Shown here piece after piece: positions 37,071-43,355 of a stretch of 64,000 bases of DNA. Position numbers and translations under genes: made by a program. Location of the stretch: the NCBI RefSeq assembly GCF_029023865.1, contig NZ_CP118969.1:620001-684000 (forward strand). The letters run 5' to 3'. Under the pieces are notes generated by a model. It ran no database searches and was not told where the DNA came from. It saw only the letters and a program-made list of their open reading frames with translations. The DNA is from Lactococcus lactis (GTDB taxonomy: Bacteria; Bacillota; Bacilli; Lactobacillales; Streptococcaceae). Position 1 is the stretch's first letter, and the number at the start of each line of letters is the position of its first letter.

Positions 37071-38060
37071 GTGTCAAAACAGTTGAGTAAAAACCAGAAA
37101 TATACTCTTTTAAAATTATCCAATGAATTTTCAAATCTTGATGATGTACAAAAAAACATAGTCAATGCAGAGCATAGATATTGGGAGCCATTAACTGCAG
37201 TAAAGAATATTCCTGAGAGCGTTCCTCATGATGACAAACATTATTTGTATAAATGGGATCATTTTTCAGATGTAGAAGAAATTACTTTTGATGGTAAAAA
37301 TAATTTATCTTTTATAGTATCTACTGCCTCAATAGAATCAGGGACACGGCTATTAAAGGATAAAATAACGGGAGAACTCCTTCCTAGGGAAGAGCGCCTC
37401 AATATTTCTAAAGTAGACACTATTTTTATTGAATCTCAAGAAGAAGTTTACTGTATTATAGCTACATTTGATTACTATGAGTTGAAGAGAGTAGAAAAAC
37501 TGATTGGCTTTGGATCTTTAGAACCGATCCCTGCACGATTTCAATCTGAATCTGATTTATTTCAATGGCTTTTTTATAAATATATAAAAAATGAATTCGA
37601 ACTAAATGAAGAAATTAACTTGGATAGTATTACCGGGTTTACAGGTACTGTAGTTACTGAGGAAAATAAATTTGAAGGACAAAGCGATCAAGTTGCAGAA
37701 CTGATAATTGCTAAGGCATTCATAACAAATGGATACCCTCTAACTTCTATTCAACTGGTTCTGCAGACTAATGAAGGATTTGCTGGTTTTTATTTAGGGA
37801 AATTAGATAATCCCAAAGAACTACAAATAACTGTTCAGAGGTTGTCAAATGTTGTTTCGTTATTGGGAAGTGTTGATGCTGAAATCAGTATACCGATTTA
37901 TGTTTATTTTTATTTAATCCCGAAATTAGTAGAATTGTATAAGTTAAGTGAGGAAGAGTTTACATCAGGAAGTAAAAATAAGTTTTTATCGGAAATCGGA
38001 ATAGAGGTAATAAAAACAATTATGGCAAAAAATGATATTACTATTAATGATTTAAAATAA
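37071..38060 (+). CDS. Unrecognised cargo protein C of three-gene operon (329 aa)
   Basis: GTG start with GGGGAGAG in the end of gene B. Soluble, acidic, alpha/beta protein; segments include VEEITFDGKNNLSFIVSTAS, DTIFIESQEEVYCIIATFDYYELKRVEKLIGFG and a helical C-terminal region (YFYLIPKLVELYKLSEEEF ... IEVIKTIMAKND). No nuclease, ATPase, TIR or protease motif is visible. The size and operon with a membrane protein resemble two-component defence systems such as Kiwa, but I cannot match KwaB features and do not assign it. A terminator follows at 38070. Confidence 0.7.
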   Translation: MSKQLSKNQKYTLLKLSNEFSNLDDVQKNIVNAEHRYWEPLTAVKNIPESVPHDDKHYLYKWDHFSDVEEITFDGKNNLSFIVSTASIESGTRLLKDKITGELLPREERLNISKVDTIFIESQEEVYCIIATFDYYELKRVEKLIGFGSLEPIPARFQSESDLFQWLFYKYIKNEFELNEEINLDSITGFTGTVVTEENKFEGQSDQVAELIIAKAFITNGYPLTSIQLVLQTNEGFAGFYLGKLDNPKELQITVQRLSNVVSLLGSVDAEISIPIYVYFYLIPKLVELYKLSEEEFTSGSKNKFLSEIGIEVIKTIMAKNDITINDLK

Positions 38061-38069
38061 CATTTTCTT

Positions 38070-38090
38070 CGCCCTCCGGGGCGTTTTTCT
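38070..38090 (+). terminator. Terminator of the three-gene cargo operon
   Basis: CGCCC-TCCG-GGGCG followed by five T, 10 nt after the stop of gene C. Confidence 0.8.
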
Positions 38091-38124
38091 TTGTTCTCGT
38101 TAAGAAGTTTGTTATAATTAATTT

Positions 38125-38158
38125 CTAACACTGACACCCCTTAATCGGGGGTCTTTTT
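38125..38158 (+). ncRNA. Mini-transcript unit 1
   Basis: Extended -10 TGTTATAAT (38110-38118); terminator GACACCCC-TTAAT-CGGGGGTC (38133-38152) plus six T. Predicted RNA of about 34 nt, essentially the hairpin alone. Confidence 0.5.
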
Positions 38159-38209
38159 TCGTTAACAAATGTTACTGTTTTTCTTAAGATAAATTAGTAT
38201 AATATCCTT

Positions 38210-38296
38210 ATCGTAAATGCTATTCCAAATACAAATACAAATAACTAAGTATTTTGGGAGAGATAAAGCGCTCTTTTCCAAAGCGAGGGCGTTTTT
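38210..38296 (+). ncRNA. Mini-transcript unit 2
   Basis: TATAAT at 38198-38203 without a good -35. The transcript holds three CAAATA words and ends in an imperfect hairpin GCGCTC / GAGGGC (38268-38290) with five T. Weakest unit of the set. Confidence 0.35.
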
Positions 38297-38332
38297 CTTT
38301 ACAACGGAAACAGTAAATTGTATAATAATTTT

Positions 38333-38397
38333 ATCCTTTTACATTAAGGTTATAAATAACTCCGAGAACATCGTTTTGAATAAGTGACGGTGTTTTT
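38333..38397 (+). ncRNA. Mini-transcript unit 3
   Basis: TTTACA (38298-38303), 17-nt spacer, TATAAT (38321-38326); terminator ACATCGT / ACGGTGT (38368-38392) with one wobble pair and six T. No ORF with a ribosome site. Confidence 0.5.
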
Positions 38398-38435
38398 TAT
38401 TTGAAAACGAATACAAAAAGTAGTATAATGAATTC

Positions 38436-38481
38436 ATCTTACCTATATAAGATGACGTCTGCCCTTAAACAGGGTTTTTTT
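38436..38481 (+). ncRNA. Mini-transcript unit 4 (two-hairpin)
   Basis: TTGAAA (38401-38406), 17-nt spacer, TATAAT (38424-38429). A hairpin CATCTTA-CCTATA-TAAGATG (38435-38454) begins at the predicted start point, and a second, CCCT-TAAAC-AGGG with seven T, ends the RNA. Confidence 0.55.
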
Positions 38482-38538
38482 GTTCTAGTTAAGGAAGTAG
38501 ATATATACTGTATTTACCCAAAAATATATAATTTTTCA

Positions 38539-38584
38539 TAAATTTACTCCTAAGCGTCCCTCTCCTAACTGGGGCGCTTTTTTT
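38539..38584 (+). ncRNA. Mini-transcript unit 5
   Basis: TATAAT (38527-38532), no clear -35; strong nine-pair terminator AAGCGTCCC / GGGGCGCTT (38552-38579) followed by T-run. Confidence 0.45.
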
Positions 38585-38600
38585 GTGCTATAATATTATT

Positions 38601-38657
38601 GGACATCGATGAAGAGTTTTACTCTCCTCATTAGCTGCTCTTCGGAGCGGCTTTTTT
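38601..38657 (+). ncRNA. Mini-transcript unit 6 (two-hairpin)
   Basis: Extended -10 TGCTATAAT (38586-38594) starting two bases after the previous T-run; small hairpin AGAG / CTCT near 38613-38625; terminator AGCTGCTC-TTCG-GAGCGGCT (38633-38652) with six T. Confidence 0.55.
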
Positions 38658-38662
38658 ATATC

Positions 38663-38711
38663 AAAAAAGCACTAGCATTAAGCCAGTGCCGAAAAGTGAT
38701 TAGAGCAAGGT
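38663..38711 (-). ncRNA. Mini-transcript unit 7, minus strand
   Basis: Read on the minus strand: TTGCAA (38742-38747), 18-nt spacer, TATATT (38718-38723), and terminator GCACTGG-CTTAATG-CTAGTGC (38669-38689) followed by six T. Its end faces the end of unit 6. Confidence 0.5.
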
Positions 38712-38810
38712 ATGAATAATATAGTGCGGAACTAGATTAACTTGCAATAACTTTTATAATATTATCAATTTTATGAACAATTGTCAATAATAATATGTTA
38801 TAATATAGTA

Positions 38811-38870
38811 GGGATGTTTGTGAGATTTCATCCTATTTCTAGAGTTTAGCCACCCTTCTGAGTGGCTTTT
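38811..38870 (+). ncRNA. Mini-transcript unit 8 (two-hairpin)
   Basis: Extended -10 TGTTATAAT (38796-38804). Hairpin GGATG / CATCC (38812-38833) at the start point and terminator AGCCAC-CCTTCTGA-GTGGCT (38848-38867) with T-run. Confidence 0.55.
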
Positions 38871-38876
38871 AAAATA

Positions 38877-38953
38877 TAAAAAGACCGCTAACCCAGCGCT
38901 AGCGGAATGTAAACGTATTCCAAGAAATGGATAAGCCAAATCTTTTACCTACG
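38877..38953 (-). ncRNA. Mini-transcript unit 9, minus strand (two-hairpin)
   Basis: Minus strand: TTGACT (38983-38988), 17-nt spacer, TGATATTAT (-10 at 38960-38965), then hairpin GGAAT-ACGTTTAC-ATTCC and terminator CCGCTA-GCGCTGGGT-TAGCGG (38885-38905) with T-run. Best promoter match of the array. Confidence 0.55.
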
Positions 38954-39034
38954 AAAGTAATAATATCAGAAAAATTAATCATAGTCAAGTTTTTTGTATG
39001 CGTTTACTTATAATGTATTAAGTTCATACTATAC

Positions 39035-39072
39035 TATAATAATAGTGTCTCCGTTTAGTGTTTAGGCGGAGA
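39035..39072 (+). promoter_or_regulatory. tRNA-Leu promoter with leader hairpin (degenerate mini-unit)
   Basis: TATAAT (39035-39040); hairpin TCTCCG (39048-39053) / CGGAGA (39067-39072) then only three T before the tRNA begins at 39076. Looks like an array unit whose terminator has lost its T-run. Confidence 0.5.
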
Positions 39073-39075
39073 TTT

Positions 39076-39159
39076 GCTCGAATGGCGGAATTGGCAGACG
39101 CTGTGGACTTAAAATCCGTTGGTTATTAAACCGTGAGGGTTCAAGTCCCTCTTTGAGCA
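39076..39159 (+). tRNA. tRNA-Leu (anticodon UAA)
   Basis: 84 nt with acceptor arms GCTCGAA / TTTGAGC and discriminator A. D arm has TTGGCAGA; anticodon stem GTGGA / TCCGT holds loop CTTAAAA, giving anticodon TAA; a long variable arm (class II) and T arm GAGGG-TTCAAGT-CCCTC follow. CCA is not encoded. It lies inside the predicted island, 200 nt from the right repeat. It reads UUA (and UUG by wobble), the commonest leucine codon in such A+T-rich genomes. Confidence 0.92.
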
Positions 39160-39164
39160 TAATA

Positions 39165-39184
39165 AAAAAGCACTAAATAAGTGC
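39165..39184 (-). terminator. Minus-strand terminator next to the tRNA gene
   Basis: On the minus strand GCACT-TATTT-AGTGC followed by six T. No gene on that strand explains it; a weak TATAAC at about 39223 may be its promoter. Confidence 0.55.
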
Positions 39185-39188
39185 CTGG

Positions 39189-39214
39189 TCATGATTCTCA
39201 ATTTTACGCACGGC
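39189..39214 (-). repeat. Island repeat copy 3 (inverted, near attR)
   Basis: Minus strand GCCGTGCG-T-AAAATTGAGAA-T-CATGA; matches copy 1 (27680-27704) apart from one substitution and one inserted base. Confidence 0.75.
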
Positions 39215-39230
39215 GGTGCAAGTTATAGCG

Positions 39231-39270
39231 AACGTAACATTTTCTAAGTGTTACGTTTTATGTTACGTTC
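39231..39270 (+). repeat. Candidate integrase arm-type sites, right side
   Basis: GTTACGTT twice in direct order (39250-39257, 39262-39269) and once inverted (AACGTAAC, 39231-39238); same word as beside attL. Confidence 0.5.
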
Positions 39271-39360
39271 CAAAATATGTTAAAATATAGTTAGATTAAT
39301 GGAATGTTGATAATATAGTATTTTGGTTTATTAAATCAGAATAAATAACTATATATTATT

Positions 39361-39385
39361 AAAAAATAGGACCTAAGACTGATGA
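39361..39385 (+). repeat. Right attachment repeat (attR candidate)
   Basis: AAAAAAT-AG-GACCTAAGACT-G-ATGA. Its last bases overlap the -35 of the next chromosomal gene. Confidence 0.75.
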
Positions 39386-39410
39386 CAAAAAGCCCAATTT
39401 TTGGTAAAAT
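39382..39410 (+). promoter_or_regulatory. Promoter of the Bax-inhibitor-1-like gene
   Basis: ATGACA (39382-39387), 17-nt spacer, TAAAAT (39405-39410) with TGG before the -10. The -35 overlaps the attR repeat. Confidence 0.6.
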
Positions 39411-39447
39411 AGTCTTAGAATTAAATTAAAAAGGGAGGCCAAATATA

Positions 39448-40161
39448 ATGAAAAATATGAATGATAATGATGTTATCTTTGACCAAAGAAGCGATGGATT
39501 GAATGCATTTTTCAGTAAAATTTATGCGTTGATGGGAGCAGGAGTATTAGTTTCTGCACTCGTTTCTTGGATAATGATTACATTTTTCTTAGATAACATG
39601 ACAGCAATTCTCCAAAGTGGAAGTTTATTCTTCCTTGTACTCTGGATTATTCCTTTAGTGATGGTAGTATCACTTCAAGGGTTAGCAATGAAAAACTCAA
39701 AAATGGCACTACCGATTTTTATCGGTTATGCGGCATTTATGGGATTCTTGATTAGCTTCACTCTTTTGATGTATACCGCCACTGATATTACTTTAGCCTT
39801 TGTTACGGCAGCAGCAATGTTCTTTGGTTTATCTGTTTATGGACGATTTACTAAACGTAATTTATCGGCAATGGGTAAAGCATTTGGTGTTGCAGTCTGG
39901 GGTTTGATTGTAGCGATGTTCCTTAATTTCTTCATTGGTGGTACAATCCTTACAATCCTTATTAGCCTAGTAGGTGTTGTGATTTTCGCAGGGCTTATCG
40001 CTTGGGATAATCAAAAAATTACACAGGTTTATAATGCAAACAATGGACAAGTAAGTGATGGTTGGGCAATTTCAATGGCACTTTCACTCTATCTTGACTT
40101 CATCAACATGTTCCTCTTCCTGCTCCGTATCTTCGGTATCGCAGGTGGAAATCGTGATTAA
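39448..40161 (+). CDS. Bax inhibitor-1 / YccA family membrane protein
   Basis: 237 residues with seven hydrophobic helices and a polar N-terminus (MKNMNDNDVIFDQRSDGLNAFFSKIYALMGAG compressed here to its start motif). Family hallmarks are the SKIYALMGAG-type first helix, GLSVYGRFTKRNLS between helices, and the C-terminal FIWDNQKI-like segment (LIAWDNQKITQVY) with SLYLDFINMFLFLLRI. Bacterial members form pH-sensitive cation-leak channels or modulate membrane proteases. GGGAGG site before the ATG. First chromosomal gene after the island; its promoter abuts the island end. Confidence 0.9.
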   Translation: MKNMNDNDVIFDQRSDGLNAFFSKIYALMGAGVLVSALVSWIMITFFLDNMTAILQSGSLFFLVLWIIPLVMVVSLQGLAMKNSKMALPIFIGYAAFMGFLISFTLLMYTATDITLAFVTAAAMFFGLSVYGRFTKRNLSAMGKAFGVAVWGLIVAMFLNFFIGGTILTILISLVGVVIFAGLIAWDNQKITQVYNANNGQVSDGWAISMALSLYLDFINMFLFLLRIFGIAGGNRD

Positions 40162-40202
40162 GAAAAAATTACTGACAACACATCTGTCAGTAAAAATAAT
40201 AA

Positions 40203-40230
40203 AAAAACTCTGCTGTCAGCAGAGTTTTTT
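40203..40230. terminator. Bidirectional terminator between the BI-1 gene and lutC
   Basis: AAAAACTCTGC-TGTCA-GCAGAGTTTTTT; A-run on one side and T-run on the other serve both convergent genes. An ACTGACA/CTGTCAGT pair precedes it (40170-40192). Confidence 0.85.
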
Positions 40231-40234
40231 CCTT

Positions 40235-40918
40235 TCATAAATCTTTGACAATCACATAATTAATTTCCAAAGGACCATGAAGTCCAACCACAAGTTGCAT
40301 CTCAATATCACCAGAATTTGAGGGGCCAGAAATAAAATGAAGGGTTGACCCAGGCTTCTTATGTTCATCAAACCAAGCCGCAGCTTGGGTAGAACGAGGA
40401 ACCATACGACTTAGTGGAATTACAGAAATATAATGAGTGGGTAAGAAGTGTAAAGAACGCCCTTGGCCAGCTTCTGATTCGACTACAATCGTTGCTGATT
40501 CAGCGAGGAAAAATTTAGGAACAGCCACGACGACATTAGAATTTTGAGCGGCATTAATATTTTCATCACGATTTTCTTTACCAATTTTCCACTTCACCAA
40601 TTGGTCTGAAATAACATTCACTCCTAATTTTTCAAATTCATCTGTTGAAGGAATCATGACTTGTCCGCCACCAGATTTTTCAATTAATTGGCGAATCACT
40701 TCATTCATTTCAAAAGAAGAGGTTTCGATTAAATTAGCAGAAACTCGGCTGGCTTGCTCCTTAGCAATATCCAATAATTCCTCAGTAGTTAAATGAGCCA
40801 AATGTGTCTCAGGCAAATCTGAAATTGGAACATAAGGTTCAAATGGAAGTTCTACACCCCCACGTTTTTCAAATAAAGTTTCTAAAAATTTACTTCGATT
40901 TTCAATAGTTCCTGTCAT
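40235..40918 (-). CDS. lutC: Lactate utilisation protein LutC
   Basis: 227 residues of the LUD (YkgG/LutC) family: acidic N-terminus, VVAVPKFFLAESATIVVESEAGQGRSLHFLPTHYI-type strand region, and the GPSNSGDIEMQLVVGLHGP signature near residue 200. Third subunit of the LutABC lactate oxidation complex, which oxidises L-lactate to pyruvate in the cytoplasm. It starts 3 nt after the lutB stop and is the last gene of the operon. Confidence 0.9.
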   Translation of the reverse strand: MTGTIENRSKFLETLFEKRGGVELPFEPYVPISDLPETHLAHLTTEELLDIAKEQASRVSANLIETSSFEMNEVIRQLIEKSGGGQVMIPSTDEFEKLGVNVISDQLVKWKIGKENRDENINAAQNSNVVVAVPKFFLAESATIVVESEAGQGRSLHFLPTHYISVIPLSRMVPRSTQAAAWFDEHKKPGSTLHFISGPSNSGDIEMQLVVGLHGPLEINYVIVKDL

Positions 40919-40920
40919 AT

Positions 40921-42393
40921 TTATTTACCTGCCTTATGTTTTTTATACCACTGACGAAATTGTTCTTTATGTGGCGGAGCAATTGGCAAGTCTCGGACAT
41001 CTGTCCAACCTTTAGCTAGAGCAGGAGCTTTTCTAACGGCGCCATAGTTAAATAAAGAACCCTCAACGCTGACCTCCTTAGCTTTGGGTAACATATTAAG
41101 ACCAGTGTGAGCCATATTTATTGCCATCCCAAATAGTGCTGGGCTACTTGTTCCTTTCCCAATCGTATTCATTTCAAAATTGACAAAAGAGCCATCATGA
41201 TGCATTGAAAGATCATCTTCCATCACTTTGCGATGTTCAATTAAAAGTTCATGCAAAGGAATTTTTACCGGACAAGTTTCAGTACATGCACCACATAAGG
41301 TTGAAGCATAAGGTAAATCACCATATTGTTCATAACCTCCTAAAACGGGAGAGAGAACTGAACCGATTGGTCCAGGATAAATCGAACCATAAGCATGTCC
41401 ACCAATTTGACGATAAACTGGGCAAACATTCAGACAAGCACCACAACGAATACATTGTAAAACAGCTTCAAAAGCAGTTCCAATCGCATTTGAGCGTCCA
41501 TTATCAACAATGACAACATGAAAATCCTCAGGACCATCGGATTCGTCGTCGGCCTGTTGACCGGCAAAAGTGACATAAGTTGTCAGTTTTTGACCAACGG
41601 CAGAACGAGCAAGCATATTATCTAAAATTTCAGCTTCTTTGATTGATGGAACAATCCGTTCCATTCCCATCAGAACAATTTGTGTCTTAGGAATTGAAAT
41701 TGTTAAATCAGCATTTCCTTCGTTAGTAGATAAATTAATGTCACCAGTGTTGGCAATGGCAAAGTTACAACCGGTAATTCCGACTTCAGATTTTAAGAAA
41801 AGCTTACGCATGGTATCCCTAGCACAGCGAGCCAAATTAACTGGATTATTATCACCTTCATAGCCTAATTTTTTAGCAAATATTTCACGAATTTGATCAC
41901 GATTTTTGTGCAAGGCTGGAAAAACAATATGTGAAGGCTCATCCCAATCAGCGACTTGCAAAATAAATTCAGCCAAGTCTGTTTCCAAAATATCCATATC
42001 ATCAGAAAGCGAAACGAGCATTGGGTCAATGTCAACTTCCGTGGTCACCATTGATTTTGATTTGACAATCTTTTTTGCGTTTTTTTCAAGAACAATCCGT
42101 TTAACATAATCATTGGCTTCTTTAGCATCAGCCGCAAAGAAGACATGACCGCCACGAGCCGCAACATTATCTGAAAACTCTGTCAGATAATGGGGCAAAT
42201 ATTTTAAAGTATGTTGACGAATGGATTCAGCAATATCACGCCATTCTTGCCAATTTCCAAGCTCATCACGCGCAGATTCTCTTTTCTCCCATTGGGCATC
42301 CTGCGCTTTGGCTACCGCAGCTTTAGCAAACTGGTCTTTTTTACTCTCTTCTAAACGTTCAGCGAAAGTTTTTGTACTTGTAGAAAGTCCCAT
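40921..42393 (-). CDS. lutB: Lactate utilisation iron-sulfur protein LutB
   Basis: 490 residues with an N-terminal LUD domain (about 60-290) and a ferredoxin-like part with two [4Fe-4S] motifs: CIRCGACLNVCPVY near residue 315 and CGACTETCPVKIP near 366. Electron-transfer subunit of LutABC. The gene lies 9 nt downstream of lutA. In a lactate-producing organism it would allow re-use of lactate when respiration or another acceptor is present; the acceptor is not encoded nearby. Confidence 0.92.
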   Translation of the reverse strand: MGLSTSTKTFAERLEESKKDQFAKAAVAKAQDAQWEKRESARDELGNWQEWRDIAESIRQHTLKYLPHYLTEFSDNVAARGGHVFFAADAKEANDYVKRIVLEKNAKKIVKSKSMVTTEVDIDPMLVSLSDDMDILETDLAEFILQVADWDEPSHIVFPALHKNRDQIREIFAKKLGYEGDNNPVNLARCARDTMRKLFLKSEVGITGCNFAIANTGDINLSTNEGNADLTISIPKTQIVLMGMERIVPSIKEAEILDNMLARSAVGQKLTTYVTFAGQQADDESDGPEDFHVVIVDNGRSNAIGTAFEAVLQCIRCGACLNVCPVYRQIGGHAYGSIYPGPIGSVLSPVLGGYEQYGDLPYASTLCGACTETCPVKIPLHELLIEHRKVMEDDLSMHHDGSFVNFEMNTIGKGTSSPALFGMAINMAHTGLNMLPKAKEVSVEGSLFNYGAVRKAPALAKGWTDVRDLPIAPPHKEQFRQWYKKHKAGK

Positions 42394-42402
42394 TTTCTCC
42401 CC

Positions 42403-43173
42403 CTATGCTTTGATAAATGCTGGGTTTTTCACAGCATCTATTCTTTCTAAATCGACATTTGTGTTTAAAATTTCAGCAATATGCATCACTCTTATTTTTT
42501 TACCTTCGCGATTCAATTTTCCACCAATATTCATCAAGCAGCCTAAGTCAGCAGAAATTAAGATTTCAGCACCAGTTGATAGAATATCGTTTGTTTTTTC
42601 AGTGACCATCATCTCTGAAATCTCAGGAGATTTAACTGAAAAAGTTCCGCCAAAGCCACAACAATTTTCCAAATGAGGAAGAGGAAGAACTTCAAGCCCT
42701 TTGACTTTATCCAATAAAATGAATGGAGCTTCTCGTTCACCTAGAATTCTAGTCATGTGGCAAGAACGATGATAAGTTGCTTTTTCACCATTAAATGTGG
42801 CACCAAGATCTTCAAGACCTAAAACCCGATAAAGAAATTGGGTGAATTCATAGGATTTATTTGCTAAATCAATTGCTTTTTGTTTATATGGGTCACCTTC
42901 ATCGAACATATGGGGATATTCTGTAAACATCCCTGAGCAAGAACCAGCAATCCCAACGACATAATCAGAAGATTCAAAAGCATCAATCTGATTTTTGATT
43001 GTTGGCATGGATTCTTTAACTAACCCTGAGTTATAAGTCGGTTGTCCACAACAAATTTGTTCTTCTGGCAAATCTGTTTCAATCCCCAAACGTTCAAGGA
43101 CTTCAACCATGGCAATTCCAACTTGTGGAAACATCAGGTCCATCACACAAGTGGAGAATATTGAAACTTTCAT
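42403..43173 (-). CDS. lutA: Lactate utilisation protein LutA, cysteine-rich
   Basis: 256 residues with two CCG (DUF3400/heterodisulfide-reductase-like) domains: EEQICCGQPTYNSG near residue 40 and LENCCGFGGTFSVK near 165, plus SYHRSCHMTR-type cysteine motif in the middle. Binds Fe-S clusters and works with LutB and LutC. I choose the ATG at 43173, five nt after AAGGAG; the upstream GTG lies in the ribosome site. First gene of the operon. Confidence 0.92.
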   Translation of the reverse strand: MKVSIFSTCVMDLMFPQVGIAMVEVLERLGIETDLPEEQICCGQPTYNSGLVKESMPTIKNQIDAFESSDYVVGIAGSCSGMFTEYPHMFDEGDPYKQKAIDLANKSYEFTQFLYRVLGLEDLGATFNGEKATYHRSCHMTRILGEREAPFILLDKVKGLEVLPLPHLENCCGFGGTFSVKSPEISEMMVTEKTNDILSTGAEILISADLGCLMNIGGKLNREGKKIRVMHIAEILNTNVDLERIDAVKNPAFIKA

Positions 43174-43290
43174 AAGCACTCCTTAGTATTTTGAAATCTT
43201 TGTTAAAAACTAGACATCTCCTAGAGATGTATGCTCTTTCATTATATGCCGATTTATTTACATTTTCAAAAAAAGGAGCTGTCAAAAGAA
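43174..43290 (-). promoter_or_regulatory. lutABC promoter with palindrome in the leader
   Basis: Minus strand TTGAAA (43264-43269), 17-nt spacer, TATAAT (43241-43246). The palindrome ACATCTC-CTA-GAGATGT (43214-43230) lies just downstream of the start point and could be an operator. Confidence 0.65.
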
Positions 43291-43328
43291 TTTGACAGAC
43301 TGTCATTTAAAAATTATTTTGTAAAAAT

Positions 43329-43355
43329 AAAAATACCAATCATCGATTGGTATTT
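43329..43355. terminator. Terminator of the Cof-type phosphatase gene
   Basis: ATACCAATC-ATC-GATTGGTAT flanked by A-rich and T-rich runs, overlapping the 3' end of the gene on the minus strand. Confidence 0.8.

Larger units (their letters stand above)
26351..39385. mobile_element. Integrated phage satellite (PICI-like island), about 13.0 kb
   Basis: Bounded by 25-nt repeats with three mismatches (26351-26375 and 39361-39385). Content in order: integrase and repressor on the minus strand; Cro-like protein, Rha-like protein, small ORFs, an excisionase-like protein, a primase/helicase-like protein, an iteron origin, and small ORFs on the plus strand; then cargo genes, an array of short promoter-terminator units and a tRNA. 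There are no structural, packaging or lysis genes, so it could only travel in capsids of a helper phage. The plan matches the phage-inducible chromosomal islands known in lactococci (for example the bIL310-bIL312 type elements). The identification of the ends is inference from repeats plus nearby integrase arm-like sites. Confidence 0.8.

Noticed and set aside
37071-38060. KwaB (Kiwa) assignment for cargo protein C
   Set aside because: Only gene size and the adjacent membrane protein are similar; I could not identify DUF4868 features, and protein B has two rather than four N-terminal helices.
38110-39072. CRISPR array in the noncoding part of the island
   Set aside because: The hairpins differ in sequence, spacing is irregular, and there are no repeats with unique spacers of constant length and no cas genes.
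39076-39159. tRNA-Leu 3' end as the island's attachment site
   Set aside because: No copy of the tRNA 3' end is present near the integrase end, whereas the GACCTAAGACT repeat occurs at both ends with arm-like words inside.
41205-42676. Several open frames on the plus strand
   Set aside because: They are antisense shadows of lutA and lutB, whose cysteine motifs and tight operon spacing are decisive.
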